From: Carallia brachiata
Lineage: Eukaryota; Streptophyta; Magnoliopsida; Malpighiales; Rhizophoraceae
Reading direction: 5' to 3'
Assembly (NCBI GenBank): GCA_021464245.1
Contig: JADCRB010000040.1
Location: 1,218,939-1,282,938 of the forward strand
DNA length: 64,000 nt
How positions within the stretch are numbered: the stretch's first letter is position 1; each line of letters begins with the position of its first letter. Positions 35,701 through 46,715 of the stretch are shown in pieces. The notes beneath the pieces were generated by a model, which did not search any database, was not told the origin of the DNA, and saw nothing but the letters and a program-made list of their open reading frames with translations. Position numbers and translations under genes: made by a program.

Positions 35701-37780
35701 TTAAAAATTATTTTATTTAATTTTAAGAGTAAAATATATTTTGTTTTAATGTATAGGTTAATTTTAAGTAATACTAAATTAATCACATAATTTATTTAAT
35801 ATTATTAATAATTTATTTATTTTTTATAATTTTTTAAATATAATTATCTAACGACTTATATAAATTTAATTTTACTTTACTGCTATTTATAAAAAGTCAC
35901 CTAATATCTTCAAAAAACAAATGTTAGGCATTGGCATATGTTTGGATCATTTTTCCTTTTTTTAATATAATTTCCTTTTTATCCCTCAATTATAAATTAC
36001 TTATCTAATCATCAGTTTTCAAAATACAAAACCATTCTCAAATGATCTCAGTCATCCACGACATGTGCTCAAATTGATCCAAAATAAGCATTAGCCGGTA
36101 GTCGGATAGTCCTCTTTTTTTAGAGGCACATTAATGTCAATTTTAAGTTACTATTTCATTACTTGAAAACTTGCTCGAGGAATAAAAAAAGAAAAATTTG
36201 CTCCCATTTTTTTTAATAATACAAAAAATGTATTGCAGTTATATTAATTATTATACTTATAAATTAAAATTGAATCACACATTACTATTCTTATTTAATC
36301 TCCAATAATATGACCCATCATTCAGATATTGTTGGTCCCAAGTTGGGCCTCTTCCATCCTAATTGCAGATGTTAACTGAGTTGAGAACTCGATCCCGCGG
36401 TCTTGATATTAATATATTTATTATGAGATAAAAGATAGTAAAAAGACTTAAACTTAAATGAATACTAAAAAAAAAATTAAATTACTAACCAATTTATTAC
36501 TTAATGAAAAACTTGCTTGTATAACATGTGTAATGTGTTAGATACTGAAACACCATCCCGCAGCATACACTAAAGTGATAATAATCAAACTCAAATTCGA
36601 AACTGTAATTTATTAATCAATCGGTGTTAAATTTTTTCTATATTATAAAATTTCATCTATTTAACATAAAATATTTTATATGTAACATGAGAATTTATTA
36701 CATCTAAAAGAATATATTGCATCAATGAAAAATAGGCAGTAAGTGTTGGAAGTAGTTATGGGTTGGCTTATAGAATATTGTTTCATGGTACAAGACATGG
36801 AAGAGAGGACAAGGTAATCGAAAACCATTCATGTGTCTTCTTATTCTTGTTTTTTTTTTTTACCAACTCTGTACTGAACTATAAAACCAAGCAATAAAAG
36901 TTCTCATTTTCACCTTCTTTTATGCCTGCAATTAAATACATACTTTCACAAACCTATAGATTTATTTTTTTTTTTTTCTTAAGAAAAGGTAAATTCTCTA
37001 ACCCAGATGTGGTGGGGTGTAAAATCCTTCCCATTACAGCTGTGCAAAGAAATTTTGATCCCAAATAAACCTTAATAAATGGGAACTGTGACAACCTACC
37101 CACATTCACATTGGTCAACGATGATGAGAATAGCATAGCATAGCATTGCATTGCAATGTGTCTCTCGAAGAGAGGCAAGCGTACAGACCGTGGTAAGTTG
37201 CATGAATTTTTTTATTTTTTTATCAAAAATTTTATGATGTACATACAATTAAGTACAATGTATAAATAATATTTTCAAAAATGATATGCACACTTTTAAA
37301 TTAGTGTATATAACTTACAAACATACACATTATGTTTTTTTCCCAAAAAAAAAAAAAAAAACAGTAACCTGCCCGTCTCCACTATTTGCCTCCTATCATT
37401 TTCCCATGGGAATATTAAGTCAGCTGGCTTTATTTGATAGCCATTCTACAACTATTATTTTATTTATAAGGACAAAAGTACATGAATTGAGAGAGTCCAT
37501 GAAATAAACTGAATTAATCTTTATATATATTTTTTATAAAATTTTTATACATTAATTTTAACAATTTTGTAAATCATAAATTTTTGATAAAAAATATGTA
37601 AAAACTTATCAAACTTACAATTAAAATTAACATATAATAAATTTATAAACAATATTTATAACACTTAATTCAGTCTACACTCACTCCTCCTCTCACTACG
37701 TGAACCTTTTCTCTGCTTACAAATGATACAATAGTGCGCACTTTATTGATCATTTAGGTCCTTTTCGCTCATGCTCTATG
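32790..37780. other. Five kilobases of gene-free AT-rich DNA
   Basis: No coding sequence, RNA or clear element was recognised on either strand. A stretch at 35530-35690 (GGTCCGGGAAAGGACCTGTG, then GTCCGGTGGGGCGATTACCC) looks like a repeat fragment of unknown family. Short frames at 34881-35081, 36954-37178 and 37286-37507 are not supported. Confidence 0.45.
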
Positions 37781-37788
37781 GTCCATCC

Positions 37789-37807
37789 CGCGGCGGGGCG
37801 CGCCCCT
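37789..37807. other. GC-only island with perfect palindrome
   Basis: Within AT-rich DNA a stretch of only G and C appears, containing the 12-bp palindrome GGGGCGCGCCCC at 37795-37806. It is not next to a gene start. Confidence 0.6.
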
Positions 37808-38643
37808 GTTTTTCTTTGTTGTAAAGGGCTACACAGAGCCACATTTCACCAGAACATTTTTCCGAGTCCAATTACATAATCATAAGAAAAGTAAGACACA
37901 AAGATAATACATTATAATTGATCGTTTTTCTTTTACAGTCAGACACTTTTTTTTTTGCAACAAAAATACAGATGAATAATTACTTTTATTTTTTGTTGTA
38001 AAAAAAAGCATCCAATTGTAGAAAAAAAAAAACCAATCCATTACAATGCATCAGCTCTGCATATCATTTTTTTGTGATTATATATCTTTTTCGTTTTTTC
38101 CTGCACACGAGGAACTAATGCTAATGTCGATTTCATTTTCCTCCACGTCAAAAATCAATCATGGTTAAAAAGGAGAAAAAAAAAAAAGAGCAAAATTATC
38201 CGCTCATTCTGCTTACATGCAATCCAGATTTTGCTTCCACTGAATACTGACTAAACTAGAGTTCAAATGCTAACTGAGATCATAACTGATGGAAGTGGAT
38301 TTAACCGGAACCAAAAACCTCTTGATCATGCTTCAAAGTTCAGAAATGCTGGAGTTGAATTCGAAATATAAACTTGAAGCTGTATCTTCTCAGGCTGTCT
38401 GCTGCATTTGATGGTTTTGTTCTTGATTCTGTTGCCTGCAGCATCTAGTTGCTTGAAAATACAACTTAAAAACCGCTTGATATTTTTCGGTTGCTATATC
38501 ACCCTTCAACATGTACAATTGTGGTGAACTTTCTTCTTGAATATCCCTCGCCAGAACTAAAAAGTATATATAAATAAATAAAAGAAAAAACTCATATCGA
38601 GGCATCAGCAAAAAGTTCCGTCAAATTTGATTGAACTGGAGAA

Positions 38644-41600
38644 TCACAATAGACTATCCTTGAAGCTGCCACCAGTAAGCAAATTGAAAAAGGAATCCAC
38701 CTTCCCACGACCATCCTTGGCTTCTCCAAACTCGTCCTTCTTGTCAGTTGATTTTGCAGGTCTTTTAACCGAGACAAATGCAGCATCTGTGGTTGCAGGC
38801 CTTTTAATAGAGACAAATGCCACTTGCCTCGTGGCAGACTTTGATGACAGAGGTTTTGTGCTGGGAGATGGACTTGGCATCGCTAGCATGTCACCTTCTG
38901 AAGAAATATCTTCATCAGGATTTCCTGCTGTTTCAGGATAAACCTGGACTTGAATGTCAGCAACGGCTTCCTTCCTATGCTCGGTTTCAGGGGAAGTGCC
39001 CGTGAATAGCCCCTTGCTATCTTCCTTGGTGTGCGCAGGACCTTCTTTGGCAGTGTGATTTTCATTCATCTGCTCCGTATCAGAATCCTCTACAAGTGTT
39101 TGGTATTTAAGGGAACATTACGAAGTGCCATAAAGTTACTATTGGAATACTAACCGATGGCAATGTTATTGTACAATTGAGCCATAGCCTTGGCAATCAA
39201 CTATATACATACCATAAAGCCATGTTCAATTAAAGGCAGTTATCTCACTCATTACTTCAGAATAAACAAAACCAAAGGTAAAAAGATAGAGGAAGTCAAC
39301 AAAGCAAGGAAAACCTGTAGATATTCTTACCTTCAAGAAAAGACTCGATACTTCTATATCGTGGCACTGCTTTTCCAACAGAAGCATCTCCAGAAACCTC
39401 ATCTTGACCTTTTAAATTGCATCGTTGTGTTGTCTCCAATAAACCAAACTTGTCTGTCTTCCATACACACTCTAGGCTAATGTAAACCTTGTTTGTTGGA
39501 TAGTACTCCCTAAATACCTGCTTCAATTTCAATGCAAAAAGGAAGCGATCATACATGAAAAACAAACAACAAAAAGTGCTTAATCAGAACATTTACAACA
39601 ACATCAATGGCGACCAACCTCAATTCCTCCCTCAATTATCTTTACAGATTGCTTCTTTTGAGAAATGGAAGCAACCATGTTGAACACTGACACAACATCA
39701 AGCAATATCTGTTGCAAAAAAAGCAATTAATGTTTCAAATAGTAAGATGAAGCAAAGATTTCATCCTAATAACAAAACTAGAATAAGATTCAACATAAAT
39801 GACGTCTTCAAATACGTCTTCAAATTTTGAGTGCTTAATTAAAAATAATGCAAATCCAAGTGTAAAGATAAAATCCATTTATAAACTTTTAACATCTATA
39901 CTATGGTTGGCAAGGACTGTGAACACTTGTCTCATAGTCGACCGTTCTTGCTGGATCTTGTTTCCTAAGTCAAAGCAACACATAATCCGTGTCAATTTAA
40001 ATTCTCGACCATCCATGCCTATCTCATCTCTGCAACATCCATTTCCCTTTTTACATTACAAACCAACAAGCCTTCTCTTGAGATAGAATATTTGTATGTT
40101 CTAAGATAGGTAGGAGCTTACTTGCTGAATCAAAACTCGAAGCCGTGCGAGCAGGGCCAACATTGTTAGGGAAAACCCCATGAAAAAAGAACGTGCAAGT
40201 AAAATAGATAGCTCACTGTGGAATAGTTAAGGAATTCTAAAAAGGGTCATCAATTTTTGAAGAGAAAAAGCAACATACACTATGCTCAAAAGTAGAGTGA
40301 AAAATGAACATTTTGTGGCAAGCAGGAATAACAGTTAGAGCACCTCAAATAAACAATTTTTAACCATCTAGTCACATGTAACCTGCAACAGGGGGAAGGA
40401 TACGTAGCTGCCTTCAGCATGGGCTCGACCATCTGTGACAAAAGCAAAGGTAAGTTATTTGATCTATGCATAAAATTGATCAGTGGACGCACCTCGTACT
40501 CTACTATGAAGATCTCCATCACCACCAAATGGTCATTATTAACCCATGAGACAAGGACATAAATGGAGAACACAAAAAACATTTATCTTGTTTTTGTTAC
40601 ATTAGAATATTAAAGAGCAAAATTCATCAAAGAAGAAGGCAAAATGCATAAAAATTGCTTTGCATCTGTTAAAAACCAAAGAAAACCAAAAAAACCTCAC
40701 ATCTCTTAAAAATTTTAAATGAAACATCATGTGGAATACACAGGACAAGAAAAATAAGTGGAAACATAGGAAAAGGAATGGAAACTTACCTGTGAAAGTA
40801 AGCGTGCAGCTCCCAAAAGTTGCTCCATGAAATTAGGTATTCCGCAATCAGATTTTCTCCACTTCAAACTGTAAGAATTGAGATGGTAACAAGCTCTAGA
40901 GAATATTTTACAATAACAAACTATAGGGGACGATCAAATGTAGAATTGCAACTCAGTACTTGAAGACAACCACTACTACAATTTATATACAGTAAAATTT
41001 ACATGGCTAGGTTTTTTACTATTTTGAGGTTGTACCTTTCAAGGAGATGCACCTTTTTCTTTGGTTTATTCCCATTGATAACTTGAAAACACGAACTTAG
41101 TATGTCCTCCAACTTAGCTGATTGCAAATGCCTCAAATCCCGTCTCACCTGACATCCAAATTTAATCATTGAAACTCAAGAAACTCACATAATATACACT
41201 GAAATAGAACCATAATAACCCAAGTCTTCATTCAAACTTTCAAGCATTACACACAGAAAAGAAAACGGAATTTAAAAGGATCTGCCGGAAAGTTTTCCTA
41301 CGACTAGTTACCCAGTACCTGCTAAGTATTGTTGTTCTTTTAGTGTACGTTCACAAGTGAAATCCCAAAGAACAAAACTCTCCCTTTTTTTTTTCTTATT
41401 CCTCAAATAGATACGAAAAAAAAAATCCATTGAACTGTGAATTCAAATACCCAATAAGCTTAACTTTGAATTGAATTTTTTTCATTTTTAACAAATTACA
41501 AAGTTTCCCACTTTTACCCAATTTTCTCAGAAAACAAACAAAAGCCCAGAAACATAACTAGGAAAACCAACATGGAAGACCACCATAAGAATAGGGAAAT

Positions 41601-41769
41601 AAAAAAAAAAAAAACTATAGCTTGCCTTTAAGATATACTGAAAATAAGAGCACCTCCTATGCTGGTTCTTGTTCTTGTACACCACTCGCTCAAAAACCCC
41701 AGACTCTGCTTGAAGTTGCTCCAGAAACAACTTCATTCTTTCTTCTAAGCAGTCAATTTCAGTACCCAT
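38644..41769 (-). CDS. NEPRO/RMP1-like nucleolar protein
   Basis: Eight exons join into one frame of 393 residues: 41769-41626, 41148-41036, 40868-40790, 40432-40404, 40215-40122, 39708-39619, 39517-39331 and 39089-38644. The order RVVYKNKNQHRRCSYFQYIL, VRRDLRHLQSAKLEDIL, MEQLLGAARLLSQMVEPML, LLARSFFMGFSLTMLALLAR and ILLDVVSVFNMV matches the N-terminal domain of nucleolus and neural progenitor protein (NEPRO), a relative of the RNase MRP subunit Rmp1. It is thus likely a nucleolar factor for rRNA processing (inference). The C-terminal 150 residues are acidic then Ser/Lys-rich, including two imperfect repeats around AAFVSVKRPA. Exon 1 ends AAG before GCAAGC, a GC donor. All other borders are GT-AG and phases are consistent. 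No lesion. Confidence 0.8.
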
Positions 41770-42780
41770 CTTCCACGATTTGAGGAATACTCAATCAGGG
41801 AATCAACGACCACAATCTAAGTCCTGTGGAACTGGCGATGGTAGAAGTTTTGGCGGTAGCTGCAGAGATGGAAGTTGCAGTAGCAGTACTCGTGGATATG
41901 TTGGTAGCTACAGGGTCGGATGCAACTGCAGTACTGAAAAAAAAAATTATGATGAGTTATTTTATGTACACATCTACCCGCCGCTAAATAGTTTCCTTCT
42001 CCTTTTGATGCTTGTTGTTACTTATTCAAACTTGTCACACTACTAAATAAGACAGAAGAGTGAATATAAGAAAATTATAACTTTTTGAAATTTTGCAAAT
42101 TTAACATAGAATCCAAGGACTCATTCATCAGATTTTTTTTTTCTCCATTCACCAGATTTTGATAGAAACGAAATCTTGAAAATCATGCACTATAAAAAAA
42201 ATTTATATCTATCCATACCTATATGTATATATATCTATCTATATGAGAATAAAAATAAGCAATCAATAAAACTCTTCTCACAAATTAATCATGACTACCA
42301 CAAGAAAGATAAAGAAAAAACCAAAGTTACAATTAAAAAAAAAAAAAGAAAAACTCATAAAAGCAGTCATAACAAAGGCTTGAGAGAACAAAAGAATTAG
42401 GGTGTCCGTCGAGTGATTTTTCTTCGCTATAATTGAATTTGTAGCGACAAAAAGCAACAATCTTTCTGAAAATTAACTAAGCAAATTCGAACCTTTGATC
42501 CAAGAGAGAAAGAGTCACGCATCCACGCATAGAAATAAGAAGAAGACAGTAATAATTAAGTGAATTCGAAAGAATCCGAAAGAGTAATTCACTGCAGTTT
42601 CCGAAATTAAAAAAAAAATAAAACAAGAAAAGAAACAAAAACCGAATAATTAACTCTGAAAGAGGGAGAGAGAGAGAGAGAGAGAGGGAGAGTACCGACG
42701 TATTGCTAATCGGCGGCAACGCGCTCATGCACCGGCCAGTTTGAGGGCAGTTCACAGAGAGACAGTTGCCTGACTGACAT
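41770..42780. other. Upstream region of the NEPRO-like gene
   Basis: No separate gene. It includes a run of GAGA units at 42666-42688, and a stretch at 41850-41940 with repeated GTAGC/GCAGT steps. Probably promoter and 5' UTR. Confidence 0.45.
42666..42688. repeat. (GA)n microsatellite
   Basis: About 11 GA units roughly 0.9 kb upstream of the NEPRO-like start codon. Confidence 0.9.
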
Positions 42781-43600
42781 GAGTGCAGTTAACCGTCCGA
42801 CATGGGCTAATAAAGCGATCGAACGGTGGCGTTTAATCTCGTGAAAAACCTTGCTAGAGGCCATCATATTATCACACTAGGAATAACGGGAGATAAATTC
42901 AATTTTAATTCATTTTATTTAAAAAAATAATTACACACTCTAATATTTTGTATTATTTTTTTTTAACGTGAATTTAGTTTAGGCCAAGTTTGCTTTTGTA
43001 GTAAGTTAAACAATTAGCTAAATAAAATTAATTTTAGGAATTTTTTTAAAAAATAAAACAAACAATTATTGTTTTCTTTTTAAAGAAAAAAGAAAAATTT
43101 GAGAGTTGTTTTTTTGTTTTTTGTTTTTTCTATTTTGAGGAAACATGTGTGTAGTTTCTGTTTTCTTTTTTACGGAAAAAAAAATCAATTTGAGAGTTTT
43201 TTTTTCCTCCTTTTTCCTTTCTTGAAAATGAAGGAATTGAAAGTTTTTTTTTTATTTCTTTTTGTTTTTGATTTCCTTTTGTTGAAAAATTTTATAATTA
43301 TGGACATTTAATAATTACGAAAAAGAGATAGAAACTTTACATGTTTATGTGGTGACTTCTAAATAATTAGTTTTTTAAAAGTTTAATTTACGATTTTTTA
43401 ACATTTTTTTAATAAACTCTTAATAATTGTAGTCTTTATTTAGTATCCGTAGAGAATTAAGATTCCAATTTTAATAAATTCAGTATTTTTATATGCATGT
43501 AGTTATGATTTTCATGTTAAAAATGTACAAATATAATTTTCTTTTTCTTTACTTGATGTTTCAATTTCAAATTTTAATTTTTTCTTCCAAACAATTTCTT
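42781..43600. other. AT-rich intergenic DNA
   Basis: Nothing recognisable. T-rich frames such as 43099-43311 are low-complexity artefacts. Confidence 0.45.
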
Positions 43601-44092
43601 ATCCAAGTTGGTAATTATAATTGATTGTAATTATTTTATTTTTTCTATTATAGTTTTTTTACATCTAATTATGTAAGGATATTTGTTGGCATAAGGATGT
43701 TTGTTATTCTTTTTTTTGATGATTTTCTTTTGCTTTCTTCTTAAGTAGATTTGTCAATTTTAGATTTTAGTTTTTTTTCATCAAAACGAAAATGTCAATG
43801 CTTATGAATGATTATAGTTATATTAGTTTTTTATTATAGTTTTTTTTTATTTTTTTGTACATATAAGTATGTAAGAATATATCTTGGCACTAAAAAGTTC
43901 TCATAATTACAAAAATTTGATTACAATTAAAATAGAATTATGAGGTTAGTGCTTATGAATTATTATACTTATATTAGTTTTTATTATAGTTTTTTTTTTT
44001 AGTATTTTGTACATATAAGTATGTAAGAATATATCTTGGCACTAAAAAGTTCTCATAATTACAAAAATTTGATTACAATTAAAATAGAATTC
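43600..44092. repeat. 150-bp tandem duplication, nearly identical
   Basis: Units at about 43799-43948 and 43949-44092 share long identical runs, such as ACATATAAGTATGTAAGAAT followed by ATATCTTGGCACTAAAAAGT. A third, more diverged unit precedes them (about 43600-43700, with ACATCTAATTATGTAAGGAT). The high identity of the last two shows a young duplication. No coding content. Confidence 0.8.
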
Positions 44093-44537
44093 TATAGTAG
44101 TTTGCTGCACTGCTGAATAATTTTTATTTATAAATTTAGCCACTAATTAGGGAATAAGAAGGAAAAATTAGTGAGATTCAACATATAGGGAGGAATTAAA
44201 ATTTTTTTTTCAATTCAAAATAAAAAATAGCATTATATACGTATAATAAAAAAATATTTTAGTTATTATGAACAATATATTTTGAAAATCTTAAATAATA
44301 ATTTTATTTTTATATTAAATATAATTCTTATACAAGTAGCCACCAAATATAACTTGATCTTCCCTGAACCTTTTTTTTTTCTATTTATTAATGAGTTTGG
44401 ACATAAAATTTTAAAACTTTGAGGTTGGATTAGATTGAATCTTGAGCCTCATTTTTTTTTGCCCAAAGAGCGAGCATAGTTGAAAAAAAAAAAGTCATAA
44501 GTTTAGGGTTTCTCATATAGTCTCTTGTATATATACA

Positions 44538-46715
44538 CTAGAATTTGACCCGCGCGTTGCGCGGGTTGTAAATATTTATTAAAAAATATTAATATAAATT
44601 TAATTAGATATAATATTAAATAGATTTTAAAAATTAATATAATTTAAAAAATAGATTTTATAATATATTTATTTCATATTAATTTAAAATTAGTAAAATT
44701 ATTCGAAGAAATTTATTTAATTAACGTTATCATTGACTGTTGAACAATCCAAATTTTCAGTTTCATCTCCAATAATATATATTAAATATTATTGTATTTA
44801 ATATCATATTTATATTATATTGTAATTTAAATCATTTTTTAAAAAATAAAAAATTAAAAGGAAAATGTGTGGTTGTGCCATATGGACCCACAATTTTTGA
44901 GGATTTAATAATTTTTTTAGTGATTTTATTTTTTTTTCCATATTTGATTTATGTTTTTGTACTGATTTACGTAAAATGAGTTTATTAATAACTACTACTA
45001 ACATCTGTCTTTACTTGATGTAAATAAATATGGTCGTGTATTAGTCTAAACTTTTCTTTTAACCTTTTGATCTGCAACATGTTACATGAAACACAGAAGA
45101 TGTGAATACCAGCAATTTTTTGGATTCAAAGTAAATAGGAAACCTTGAATAATCAAAAGAATATGCTTTTTATCTCAATTTCCATCCGGTAGGTCAGTGA
45201 TATCAAAAACATTATCCAATTCATCTTCCAAAGTAGATTCTAGATCTTACCTAAAATTATTGGCAATTTGTTCACAATAGACATCAAAAGAATGCATTCA
45301 AACTGCAAGAGAAAATATAAATTAGGACTTGACTTATTGAGATTTAAGTAAAATTTGGAATAAACATGATAAAAAAAATATAAAAATCTATTTAAAAAAG
45401 TGGTAAAAATTGAACAAAATAAATTTAAATGATGTAAAAAAAATTCAACATTCGCATTTTGCCTAATTCATCCCTAGTAAGATAAAACTGCGTAGTTAAG
45501 ACATCGTTCTCCCCCCCAAAAAAGAAAAAGCAAGGAAACCTTTTTGTATATATTATCATAATTTGAATTTGTAATTTGAATTTGTCTTATTAGAAAAAAC
45601 CTGTCACAGTAACAATTTTGTTAAACATACGATAGGTTTTATTTTAGGTCCATAAATATGTGGTGGACCATATTTACCTAAGAATCTCTAAATTCATGGA
45701 ATTTATATTCGAAACAAAATCAAACTAACCGTCAAAGAGAAAAATTCATTGAAGCCTTATCTTTCTCCATTCGATTGAATCCTCCTACTGTTGCTTCTTG
45801 GCCTTTGTATATGATGATAGCTCAAACCTACAAAATCATGTAAGAAAGTTAATATTTAATCGCTAACATTTGACAACCCTAAAAATGGAAAGAGAAAGAG
45901 GGATTGAGAAAGAGATTGTACAATAAAATTAGACTTGTATCAGCTGCACTTGAAAGGGAAAATTTGTCATTGCCTTCATTGATGCCCATCAACATTTACA
46001 TAAACCCTCTCAACTTTTCCATGAGCATAGTGCTTAATTGGTATTTAATTTATAGCCTAACATGAAGACTTGAAAAGTAACCATGTAGTCAGAATATAAT
46101 TCAAACCAAACCATTAATTATACAATAAAATCTAATTATGATGATTTCCTTAACCGTTTTTTTCCTTAACCACTATATTAACATTAATGGCCGACAATTT
46201 ATTACATCTATTTAATTAGAATAAAATCAGAATAAAATTGAAAGGAAAAAATGAAGACAAATTGTCGTGTAGCAGACATTAAATTCAAAATGAAGGAAGG
46301 AAGCGGAAGGGAGAATTAATTTCACAATTGCAACATTCATGAGAATAAAGGGAGAATTAATTTCGAAATTATAACATTCATGGGAATAATTGTGCAAGAG
46401 TTAGAAAAAAATATAAACGGTTAAAACGTCAAAGGGTACTTGTTGATAACATTCAATGAGAATAAATGGAGAATTAATTTCGAAATTATAACATTTATGA
46501 GAATAATTGTGCAAGAGTTAGAAAAAATATAAACGGTTAAAACGTCAAAGGGTACTTATTGAGAACATTCAAAATCATTTGTAAATGATAATTGTGTACA
46601 AAAAAAATAAGAAATAATAAAAATGTAAAATAAGAAAGTTGGATTATTTGTCACATGGCAGCATGAATTAAGGGGAAACTTTCTCTAAGCTTCCCCTTTA
46701 TACTAATTAAATAGA
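44538..46715 (-). mobile_element. Non-autonomous Helitron
   Basis: On the minus strand the element starts TCTATTTAATTAGTATAAAG (5' TC at 46715-46714) and ends with a GC-rich hairpin, then CAAATT and CTAG (44541-44538). The hairpin occupies 44548-44566 and reads ACCCGCGCAACGCGCGGGT, an 8-bp stem with a 3-base loop. The flanks are A before TC and T after CTAG, the exact insertion rule of Helitrons. The 5' and 3' end sequences are of the type seen in Arabidopsis ATREP-like non-autonomous Helitrons. No Rep/helicase is encoded. The length of 2,178 bases includes internal tandem repeats at 46305-46570. Confidence 0.88.
46305..46570. repeat. Tandem repeats of about 115 bp inside the Helitron
   Basis: Two nearly identical units, about 46343-46458 and 46459-46570, share GAGAATTAATTTCGAAATTA, ATTGTGCAAGAGTTAGAAAA and CGGTTAAAACGTCAAAGGGT. 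A shorter partial unit precedes them. Confidence 0.8.

Noticed and set aside
38627..39065. Plus- and minus-strand open frames over NEPRO exon 8
   Set aside because: They are shadows of the Ser/Lys-rich final exon in other frames.
43099..43311. Phe-rich open frame of 70 codons
   Set aside because: It is only a reading of T-rich low-complexity DNA.
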